Source: Tahibacter aquaticus
GTDB taxonomy: Bacteria > Pseudomonadota > Gammaproteobacteria > Xanthomonadales > Rhodanobacteraceae
NCBI RefSeq assembly: GCF_004363655.1
Contig: NZ_SNZH01000006.1
Location: forward strand, 62,001 to 126,000
Length of the DNA: 64,000 nucleotides
Direction of reading: 5' to 3'
Below are positions 1 to 7,493 of the stretch, in pieces; position 1 is the first letter of the stretch; each line of letters begins with the position of its first letter. The notes beneath the pieces were generated by a model. That model made no database searches. It saw only the letters and a list, made by a program, of their open reading frames with translations, and was not told the DNA's origin. Made by a program: the position numbers and the translations under genes.

Positions 1-1
1 A

Positions 2-1405
2 CCGCAGGGGCCGCAGGCACAGCCCTTCGCCATCGGCAACGGCAATACCTGGATCGACGATGCCGGCACCTGCATCACGCCCAGCGGCGACCAGTACGGC
101 GGTCCCTGCCGGCGCGGCCCGTATGCCTATGTGAACTACAAGCTGGAGCCCCCGCACGGCTGGCAGCAGTCGCCGCTGCACGCGAGTTCCGATCTGTGCG
201 GCACCTGCCATGACGTGTCCACGCCCGATACCGATGCCGGCCCGCTCAAGACCCTGGTGCTGGAAAACGGCACGGCGACGACGCGGCCGTTCCCGATCGA
301 GCGCACGTATACCGAATGGAAGCGCAGCCTGTTCGCCGACCTGATCTTCCGCGACGGCATACAGGCTCCATCCGGCACGCCGGTGCTGACCAAGGCGCAG
401 CAGTGCCAGGGCTGCCATATGCCGAACACCGACGATCCGCTGGCCCAGGCCTGCAATCTCAACCCGGAAGGGTCGCGCACGGGCAACATGCCGGTGCATA
501 CCTTTGTCGGTGCGAATACCTGGGTGCCGGCGATGATCAAGTCGCTTTACGGCGGCAGCGGCGGCCTGAATCGCAGCGGCGATTTCGACCGCACCATTGC
601 CTGGGCCCGCGCCCTGCTGCAGTCCAGCGCCAAGGTGACCACCACGCTGACTGCGTTCACGCCGCCGGGTCCGTCCAGCCCCGGCCAGATCGGTGTACGC
701 GTGCGCACGACCAATCTGAGCGGCCACAAGCTGCCGACCGGCTACGCCGAGGGCCGCCGCATGTGGCTCAATGTGAAAGTGTTCACTCCTTCCAATGTGC
801 TGGTGGCCGAGAGCGGCGCTTTCGATGCGGCCAGCGGCGTGCTGGGCGAAGACAGCCAGATCAAGATCTACGAGGCGCTGCAGGGCATCTGGGACGCGAC
901 GCCGCCGGGCGTCTGCCGTACCGAATCCGGCGGCGTGAAGAAGTTCCATTTTGTGCTGAACAATTGCGTCGCCAAGGACAACCGCATTCCGCCGCTGGGT
1001 TTCCGCCCTGCCGCGGCCGGCGATGCCAACGGCGACGAAGTGCGCCCGGTCGGCTACAGCTATGCGGAAACCGCACCGGGGTCGGGCGAGCTGGTCAACT
1101 ACGACGACACCGCGTACACGTTCGTGCTGCCGGCCGGCACGGCCTTGCCGGTGCGTATCGAGGCGAACCTGCAGCACCAGATTTCCAGCAAGGAATACAT
1201 CGAATTCCTGCGCAACCAGGCCCAGGCGGCACCGGCTGTGCCGGCGGAGAACGTGCTGTGCAGCGGCGCGCCCGGCCGGCCCTTCAACGTAGGCCCGCAG
1301 AACCAGTCGCGGGGCGAGTTCATGTACTCGCTGTGGGCCAACCCGGCCTATGGCAAGTCCCCGCCCGAGACAGCGGCGACGGCGACGTTGATGGCAGGAA
1401 ACTGA
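2..1405 (+). CDS. Multiheme cytochrome c-like protein, 3' part (cut by window edge)
   Basis: The reading frame is open from the first bases of the window, so the 5' end lies outside; a GTG at 131 is internal and not the true start. The visible part holds two heme-binding CxxCH motifs, CGTCH and CQGCH. It is clearly a paralogue of the next gene: both share blocks such as YGGPCRRGPY, EPPHGW, GANTWVP, NLSGHKLPTGY and GRRMWLN in the same order, and the missing upstream part should carry about three more CxxCH motifs. The protein is probably exported and involved in electron transfer or a redox reaction outside the cytoplasm; its partner is not known. It ends 105 bases before the GTG proposed for the paralogue and likely shares its transcript. 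I do not recognise a named family beyond multiheme c-type cytochrome. Confidence 0.8.
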   Translation, partial: PQGPQAQPFAIGNGNTWIDDAGTCITPSGDQYGGPCRRGPYAYVNYKLEPPHGWQQSPLHASSDLCGTCHDVSTPDTDAGPLKTLVLENGTATTRPFPIERTYTEWKRSLFADLIFRDGIQAPSGTPVLTKAQQCQGCHMPNTDDPLAQACNLNPEGSRTGNMPVHTFVGANTWVPAMIKSLYGGSGGLNRSGDFDRTIAWARALLQSSAKVTTTLTAFTPPGPSSPGQIGVRVRTTNLSGHKLPTGYAEGRRMWLNVKVFTPSNVLVAESGAFDAASGVLGEDSQIKIYEALQGIWDATPPGVCRTESGGVKKFHFVLNNCVAKDNRIPPLGFRPAAAGDANGDEVRPVGYSYAETAPGSGELVNYDDTAYTFVLPAGTALPVRIEANLQHQISSKEYIEFLRNQAQAAPAVPAENVLCSGAPGRPFNVGPQNQSRGEFMYSLWANPAYGKSPPETAATATLMAGN

Positions 1406-1510
1406 CGCGGCGTCGCGAGACGGCTGCGGCGCGGGTGAGTGCAAACACAAAGTGCAGGACGCGCTTTTTTGTTCGGTAGGGAACCGCACCGGATCAGTGG
1501 GGGTGTGCGT

Positions 1511-3373
1511 GTGGTGACGTATTTTCGAGCGGTTGTGTTGCTGGCCTGGGTCGTCGTGCTGTCTGCTTTTGCGCAACCGGCGCCGGCCGTGGATTACACG
1601 CCGCATGGCACCCAGCCCGGCCTGCTCTGGAGCATCGAGCCGGCCGATGCCTGCGAAGGCTGTCATCGCGGTTCCTCACCGCAGGACGAGGCGCTGCTGC
1701 CCTACAACGCCTGGTCCGGATCGATGAAGGCCAATGCCGGCCGCGACCCGCTGTTCTGGGCCGCGCTGGACGTGGCCAATCGCGACATTCCCGGCGTCGG
1801 CGACTTCTGCCTGCGCTGCCACGCGCCGATGGCCTGGTTCGAAGGCCGCGTCTCCAAGACCGCCACGCCGGGCCAGACAGTCAACGGCGAAAACGGCTGC
1901 ATGCTGCAGGGCAACTACGACCAGCCGGACTACAAAGGCAACGACTACGCCGGCATCAATTGCCAGTACTGCCACCGCATGATGCCGAAGGGGCCGGCCG
2001 GGCAGAGCGCGGCCATCGGCAGCTCGCGCCTGTGGCTGGACGACCAGACTCAATGCACCAACCCGGACGGCAGCACGTACGGCGGGCCCTGCCGGCGCGG
2101 GCCATATCGCTACAACTCCGGCAACGACCCGCTGGAGCCGCCGCACGGCTGGGTGCAGTCGTCTTTCCACGCTTCCGCCGAGATCTGCGGCAGCTGCCAC
2201 AATGGCGATGCGCCGGAAACGCCGGCGGGTCCGGTCAATACGCTGATTCTCAACGACGGGACCGATACCGGGCAGATCTTCCCGCTGGAACGCACCTACA
2301 GCGAATGGCTGCGCAGTGATTTCGCCGACGCGATCTTCCGCGACCGCCTCGGTGATGCACTGACCACTCAGCCAGCACTGGCTCGCGGTGAAAACTGCCA
2401 GGATTGCCATATGCGCAGTTCCACCTCGCCCGATGCGCGCGCCTGCGTCAACAACCCGGCCGGTTCGCGCCAGGGCAATCTGCCGGTGCACGAATTCGTC
2501 GGCGCGAATACCTGGGTGCCGCGCCTGATCAAGGCCAAGTACGGCGGCCCCGGCCAGCTCGATCGCGAAAGCGCGTTCGACCGCACCATCGCCTGGGCGC
2601 GGGAAATGCTGACCGACCGCAGCGCCGATGTGGCCGTGACGCTGGATCCGTTCGTCGCCGGCCAGAGCACCTTGGTGGCCAAGGTGAAAGTGACCAACCT
2701 GAGCGGCCACAAGCTGCCTACCGGCTATGGCGAAGGCCGGCGCATGTGGCTCAACGTGGTGGCGCGCGATGCGGCCAACCAGGTCGTGTTCGAAAGCGCC
2801 GCCTACGACACGGCAACGGCCGTGCTGAGCGAAGACAGCCAGGCGCGCATCTACGACATACAGCAGGGCATCTGGGACAGTGCCAGCAGCACCTGCAAGG
2901 TGGCCGACGCGCTGGGACGCAAGCAGTTCCACCTGGTACTCAACAACTGCATCGCCAAGGACACGCGCATCCCGCCGCTGGGTTTCCGTGGCGGCAGCGA
3001 TCCAACCCTGCGCCCGGTAGGGCGGGTGTATCCGCCGACGGCGCCCGGTTCGGACCGCCTGGTCAATTACGACCTGGCCACCTACGCGATCGCGGTGCCA
3101 CCGGGAACCGCACTGCCGATCACGGTCAAGGCCACACTGAAACACCAGATCGCCAGCCGCGACTACATCGAGTTCCTGCAGCGCGAAGCCGCGCTAGGCA
3201 GCATTCCCGCCGAGAACACCCTGTGCAGTGCATCGCCGGAACGGCCGTTCGACGTCGGTCCGCAGAACGTCAATCGCGGGCAGTACCTGTACGACCTCTG
3301 GAATGACCCTGCCCTCGGCAAATCGCCGCCCGAGGACATGCGCAGTGCCGCGGCGAGCACCGGAAGCCGTTGA
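1511..3373 (+). CDS. Secreted five-heme cytochrome c-like protein
   Basis: About 620 residues. I chose the GTG at 1511 because it follows a G-rich ribosome-binding stretch near 1498-1503 and opens directly into a signal peptide (hydrophobic residues about 6-22, followed by AQPAPA); GTG codons at 1505 and 1514 are alternatives, and the frame is open back to 1439. Five CxxCH heme motifs are visible: CEGCH (about residue 48), CLRCH (100), CQYCH (151), CGSCH (226) and CQDCH (296). The C-terminal half has no heme motif and looks like a beta-rich domain. Heme attachment by the Ccm system in the periplasm is expected. The stop codon overlaps the ATG of the following lipoprotein gene (TGATG), so the two are probably translationally coupled. 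The electron donor or substrate cannot be read from the sequence. Confidence 0.85.
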   Translation: MVTYFRAVVLLAWVVVLSAFAQPAPAVDYTPHGTQPGLLWSIEPADACEGCHRGSSPQDEALLPYNAWSGSMKANAGRDPLFWAALDVANRDIPGVGDFCLRCHAPMAWFEGRVSKTATPGQTVNGENGCMLQGNYDQPDYKGNDYAGINCQYCHRMMPKGPAGQSAAIGSSRLWLDDQTQCTNPDGSTYGGPCRRGPYRYNSGNDPLEPPHGWVQSSFHASAEICGSCHNGDAPETPAGPVNTLILNDGTDTGQIFPLERTYSEWLRSDFADAIFRDRLGDALTTQPALARGENCQDCHMRSSTSPDARACVNNPAGSRQGNLPVHEFVGANTWVPRLIKAKYGGPGQLDRESAFDRTIAWAREMLTDRSADVAVTLDPFVAGQSTLVAKVKVTNLSGHKLPTGYGEGRRMWLNVVARDAANQVVFESAAYDTATAVLSEDSQARIYDIQQGIWDSASSTCKVADALGRKQFHLVLNNCIAKDTRIPPLGFRGGSDPTLRPVGRVYPPTAPGSDRLVNYDLATYAIAVPPGTALPITVKATLKHQIASRDYIEFLQREAALGSIPAENTLCSASPERPFDVGPQNVNRGQYLYDLWNDPALGKSPPEDMRSAAASTGSR

Positions 3374-4026
3374 TGTTGTCCATGTCTATTACTTTGCGCT
3401 TTGTTCTGTCCTTGCTGGCTGCCGGCCTGCTGGCCGCCTGTGCCAGCGTGCCGCCGCGCGAAACGGCGGCTGCCGCCAAGGCGCCGCCGGGCGGCCTGTC
3501 GGGTACGGCCGGCGAAGCGGGGCCAGGCCTCAGTGCCTCGCGGGCTTCCCGCGACATCCAGCTGCCGGCCATCGTGGCGATACGGCGCTATGACGACGTG
3601 TTTCGCGAAAACGGCGCCGACGTGCCGGTCACCGTCGAATATGCCTGGGACTATTCCCGCGGCGTCGGCATTGAGCGCGTTTATGCCCGCGGCGGCGCGC
3701 TGCGCAGCCAGCGCGACCTGCCCAACCAGACCATGAACTTCACCGATACCGAGATGGAGCTGGCCTTCGCACTCGCCCGCGAAGACCAGCGCCTGAGCAG
3801 GGTACTGGCCGAGCCCGGGCTGAATTTCTACGCCGGCTTTGCCTATCTCGACGCGCGCGATGCGGACTGCAGCCGCGGCTCGCGCTGCGTGCACGTGATC
3901 GTATCCGGTGGCGCCGACGGCGAGCGCGCCGTTGCCCACGCCATCGTCGACCTGATGCAGCGCAAGGTCGTACACCCCTTCTACGGCACCGACAACCCGG
4001 CGCCTGTCTCGCAAATACACCCGTGA
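3373..4026 (+). CDS. Lipoprotein resembling an amine-oxidase N-terminal (N3-like) domain
   Basis: About 217 residues, starting at an ATG that overlaps the upstream stop codon (a TTG just before and an ATG at 3382 are alternatives). The N-terminus is a lipoprotein signal peptide ending in the lipobox LAAC near residue 25, so the protein should be lipid-anchored. After a flexible Ala/Gly/Pro linker comes a compact domain. Its pattern (TDTEMELAFAL, a run ending RVL, then CVHVIV, then AHAIVDL) resembles the small N2/N3 domains of copper amine oxidases. The gene lies 23 bases upstream of a protein that looks like the catalytic domain of that family. I therefore infer a split two-gene amine-oxidase-like system, but this rests on pattern reading only; a plain hypothetical lipoprotein is the safe description. 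Confidence 0.75.
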   Translation: MLSMSITLRFVLSLLAAGLLAACASVPPRETAAAAKAPPGGLSGTAGEAGPGLSASRASRDIQLPAIVAIRRYDDVFRENGADVPVTVEYAWDYSRGVGIERVYARGGALRSQRDLPNQTMNFTDTEMELAFALAREDQRLSRVLAEPGLNFYAGFAYLDARDADCSRGSRCVHVIVSGGADGERAVAHAIVDLMQRKVVHPFYGTDNPAPVSQIHP

Positions 4027-4049
4027 AGCCCTCGATCCAAGGAACTCCC

Positions 4050-5246
4050 ATGAAGACTGCTTATCTCGTGCGTGCAATGGCCGTGCTTGTGCTCGGCGGG
4101 TTCAGCGCCTCGCTGCTCGCCGCCCATCCGAATTGCGCCGTGTCCGGCGGCACCTTGCTGAAATGGCCGGCGACCGGCCCGGCAGTATGGGAAATGTGCT
4201 GGCTGGCGCCGGGCAGCAGCTCGGGCGTACAGGGCTCGGGCCTGGAAGTGCGCGATGTCTATTACAAGGGCATCCAGGTGGCCAAGCGCTTTCATTCGCC
4301 GATCCTGTTTGCCGAATACCGCAATGGTTCCGGCGGCGACTGCTACCGCGACTGGAAGGACGCCAACGCGAAATTCGCCGCGACCCCGGCCGTGCGCAAC
4401 CAGCTCGGCGTGCCCGGCAGCTTCCTCGCCACGACGACCTGCGACATCTCCAAGGATGCGACGGCTTCGCACGGCACCTGTCCCTTCAGCAACCTGTCGC
4501 CGAATCCCTTCGTCAATGCCGACTGCCAGGCCAGCGGCGTGGCGATCGAAGACCGCACCAATGCGCTCAACCCGGAGGACAGCTATGTACTGCTGACCAC
4601 GCAGTACTCGGCCAGCTGGTACCAGTACGCCAGCCGTATCGCGTTCTATGCCAACGGCGACATCAATCCCGAATTCGGCTACGGCAACTCCAACGGCACC
4701 TACAACAACGTCACCCACTGGCATCACAACTACTGGCGCCTGGACTTCGACATCGCCGGTGCCGCGCACGACCAGATCTCCGCCAACGGCGTGCTCAAGC
4801 CAACGGAATTCACCGACCTGCGCAGCCTGACCGGCGGTCCCGGCGGCGGACCGACCTACTGGGAAATCAGCGACAGCGTGCAGAACTTCGGTTTCCGCAT
4901 CACCTCGGGTGCTGGCGACTACACGCCGGTGAACGAATCCGGCCGCGGGCTGCATACCGTCGACGTGATCGGCACCAAGTTCATCAACAACGAGTTTTCC
5001 GACAAGGCCGACAACAACCTCAGCGATTGCCAGATGGTTGCGTCCAATCTTGCCAACGGCGAGAGCCTCGCCGATACCGACGTGGTGTTCTACTACACGG
5101 CGAGCGTGCGCGATTCCACGTCGAACAACTGGCCTACCTCGGGCAGTGGCGCGATTCCGCAGGATTCGATGGTCTGCAAGAAAGTGGGGCCGCTGATCAC
5201 GCCGGTCGGCGACTGGCCGCTGTTCCGCGACACCTTCGAGCCGTGA
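4050..5246 (+). CDS. Secreted copper amine oxidase-like protein with degenerate active site
   Basis: About 398 residues from the ATG at 4050; the frame extends to a GTG at 4023, but only the later start gives a clean signal peptide ending near LLAA. The core pattern follows the copper amine oxidase catalytic domain: a Tyr in WYQYASR at about residue 191, where the family has the cofactor-forming Asn-Tyr-Asp/Glu, then HWHHNYWRLDFDI near residues 223-235, matching the His-x-His copper ligands followed by RLDFD. Two features are odd. The residues flanking the Tyr are Trp and Gln instead of Asn and Asp/Glu, and near the C-terminus (PVGDWPLF) the third copper His of the family is not apparent. The protein ends in RDTFEP, a variant of the C-terminal tail found in five other exported proteins here. 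It may be an active variant or an inactive binding protein. Confidence 0.65.
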   Translation: MKTAYLVRAMAVLVLGGFSASLLAAHPNCAVSGGTLLKWPATGPAVWEMCWLAPGSSSGVQGSGLEVRDVYYKGIQVAKRFHSPILFAEYRNGSGGDCYRDWKDANAKFAATPAVRNQLGVPGSFLATTTCDISKDATASHGTCPFSNLSPNPFVNADCQASGVAIEDRTNALNPEDSYVLLTTQYSASWYQYASRIAFYANGDINPEFGYGNSNGTYNNVTHWHHNYWRLDFDIAGAAHDQISANGVLKPTEFTDLRSLTGGPGGGPTYWEISDSVQNFGFRITSGAGDYTPVNESGRGLHTVDVIGTKFINNEFSDKADNNLSDCQMVASNLANGESLADTDVVFYYTASVRDSTSNNWPTSGSGAIPQDSMVCKKVGPLITPVGDWPLFRDTFEP

Positions 5247-5387
5247 TCGTGCTCGACACGGTATTTCGCTGGTGAGATAAAGCCACACGTTGAAACGCAA
5301 TCGAAATGGTCGCCCGGCTGCCGATGTCGGCCGGGCGATGCCAGGGATTTTGCCGGGGCAGGGCGCAGATACCTATCAGAGGCAGCG

Positions 5388-7439
5388 ATGAACAATCGGA
5401 CCCGAGCGTGTTTACTGGTTCTGGCGCTGGGGGCGCCGGCAATTCCTGTAGTGGCCAGCACTGCCACGCAACAGGTGGCAGCGATGCAGACCTGGACTGC
5501 GCAGGGTGGCGACCTCGGCTTTATCTGGAACGAGGATCTGCTGCGTGATCTGGGCGTCGGCATCAAGGACGCCGTACGTGTCGGCGACGCTGACAGCCGT
5601 GGCTTCATCGCCGTGCCGCTGCGCGACCAGACCGGTCTTAGCTTTGCCGTCAGCAGTACCAATTTCGACCATTTCACCGCCGGCAGGCTGACCCTGCGCG
5701 GCGGCTTCACGCTGAAGACCCCGGATGGGGAGATTTCCCTGGTTGATGCGTCGCTGCGTCCGCGCGCCGGCGATGCGCAGACCCTGGACCTGGTCGATGC
5801 CGCCGGCAAGACCTGGTTCTATCTGGACAAGCTGATGTATTCGGTGGCCGAGGATGGCCGCCGTATCGATGTGCAGACCATGGACCTGCGCCTGCATCCG
5901 GATCTCGCCAAGCGTCTGGGCAAGCCGCAGGTCGCCGACTGGGCCGTGGCGCAGCTGCGCATGAACCTGGATGTGCGCGCCCAGGACGGCCAGTACATCC
6001 GCATCGTGCAGGCCGAACCGGTCTGGCCGGGCACGCCGGTGCCAGACGTGCCGAATGCCACCTACGAAGCCGACGTCTTCATGCTCAGCTTCAATGCACA
6101 GTATTCGCGCTGTACCAGTTCGCTGAGCAATACCAACCTGACCTGCGACGGCCCGGCCGGCACAACCGACGGCTATGCGGTGTTCACGCCGTCTTCTACA
6201 CTCAGAAACAATGTAAACAATGGAACGGCGGCGGAAACGGTAGCCGGCGATCCCAACGGCACCAGCGCGGCACTGTATACCGCCGACGTGGCCTGGTACC
6301 GCAAGTTCACCGGTTCGCGTCCGCCCTACGACAACGACCAGCATCCGAACCTGGTCTGGAACCTGTACCGCGTGCAGAACGGCCGCATCGAGCAGATCGG
6401 ACGCTCGGGCATGAAGCATGCCTTCGTCACCACCAACGGCGGCTGTTCCGCCGGCCCGGGCAGCGGCGGCAGCACCGGCGCGATTCTCGGCCGTTCCTGC
6501 TCCGATACCTACGGCACCGGCAACAACGACAGCAACGGCGACCTCGGTCCGCGCAGCGAACTGGTGCCGGCGACCGGCGAGTGGGGCCGCTGCGGTTCCA
6601 TCTTCGATCCGAACTGCGACCTGACCGCCGACGGCAACGGCAACGGCAACTACAGCCAGCGCATGATCGTGCGCGAATCGCAGCTGGCTGCCGGCGGAAC
6701 CTACTATTTCGAGTCCTGGTACATCGTCCGCGACGACGTGAACCCCTACAACACCATGGCCTCGCGTCCGGTCACTTTCAGTTACTCGGGCAGCGGCCCC
6801 TGGTCCATCGGCAATGGCTCGCCGATGCTGCTGGGACCGGTGATCAACCGCTGGATCAGTCCGACGACGACCGACCCGAACAAGAAAAATGTGGAAATTG
6901 CCAGCAAGGAAGGGCATACCCGCGTCGCAGTCTCGGCGACCGACCTGGGCGGCGGCCAGTGGCGCTACGACTACGCCGTGATGAACGTGGATTTTGCCCG
7001 CGCCGCGACCCAGGGCACCGGCAAGTACAGCGACGATACCGATCCCACGCAGCGCTTCCGCGTCATCCACAACATGGGTTACGACCGTTTCAGCGTACCG
7101 CTGCCGGTGGGCGTCAGCGCGGCGTCGTTCGAGTTCAACGACGGCGATCTGGACACGGCAAACAATTGGACCGCCGCCGTCGCTGACGGCAGCCTGACGT
7201 GGACGGCTCCGGTCAATCCGACACCGGCCGTCGGTGTGCCGGCGGTGCTCAACCCGCTGAGCTGGGGCACGCTGTATCGCTTCTCCTTCGTCAGCAGCCA
7301 GTCGCCGGGCGCGGCCGAGGTTGCCCTGCATGTGGCCCAGTCAGGCAGCCCGGACGCGTATACCGCGTCCAGTCTTGCCCCGGCAGCGCCCGTGTCGGAG
7401 GAGATCTTCGCGGACGATTTCCAGTTGGCTACGCCCTGA
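5388..7439 (+). CDS. Secreted protein of unknown function with C-terminal IFADDF tail
   Basis: 683 residues from an ATG preceded by a GAGGCAG ribosome-binding site. The first 23 residues form a signal peptide (hydrophobic core ending PVVAS). I do not recognise a family. The first 230 residues look beta-rich and globular. The middle has Cys-containing, Gly/Asn-rich stretches (GGCSAGPGSGG, RSCSDTYG, LGPRSEL), followed by segments with aromatic residues typical of extracellular beta-sandwich proteins (TYYFESWYIV, WRYDYAVMNVDF). The last 15 residues contain EEIFADDFQ, the same terminal pattern seen in the amine-oxidase-like protein just upstream and in the M14 peptidases. It lies 141 bases after the upstream gene in the same direction and may be co-transcribed with it. 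Function unknown; an extracellular or surface-bound role is the only inference I would make. Confidence 0.8.
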   Translation: MNNRTRACLLVLALGAPAIPVVASTATQQVAAMQTWTAQGGDLGFIWNEDLLRDLGVGIKDAVRVGDADSRGFIAVPLRDQTGLSFAVSSTNFDHFTAGRLTLRGGFTLKTPDGEISLVDASLRPRAGDAQTLDLVDAAGKTWFYLDKLMYSVAEDGRRIDVQTMDLRLHPDLAKRLGKPQVADWAVAQLRMNLDVRAQDGQYIRIVQAEPVWPGTPVPDVPNATYEADVFMLSFNAQYSRCTSSLSNTNLTCDGPAGTTDGYAVFTPSSTLRNNVNNGTAAETVAGDPNGTSAALYTADVAWYRKFTGSRPPYDNDQHPNLVWNLYRVQNGRIEQIGRSGMKHAFVTTNGGCSAGPGSGGSTGAILGRSCSDTYGTGNNDSNGDLGPRSELVPATGEWGRCGSIFDPNCDLTADGNGNGNYSQRMIVRESQLAAGGTYYFESWYIVRDDVNPYNTMASRPVTFSYSGSGPWSIGNGSPMLLGPVINRWISPTTTDPNKKNVEIASKEGHTRVAVSATDLGGGQWRYDYAVMNVDFARAATQGTGKYSDDTDPTQRFRVIHNMGYDRFSVPLPVGVSAASFEFNDGDLDTANNWTAAVADGSLTWTAPVNPTPAVGVPAVLNPLSWGTLYRFSFVSSQSPGAAEVALHVAQSGSPDAYTASSLAPAAPVSEEIFADDFQLATP

Positions 7440-7493
7440 GCCGATAGGCGGCAAAGACCTGCCGTGGCGGTCCAGGCATGGATCGCCGCGGTA

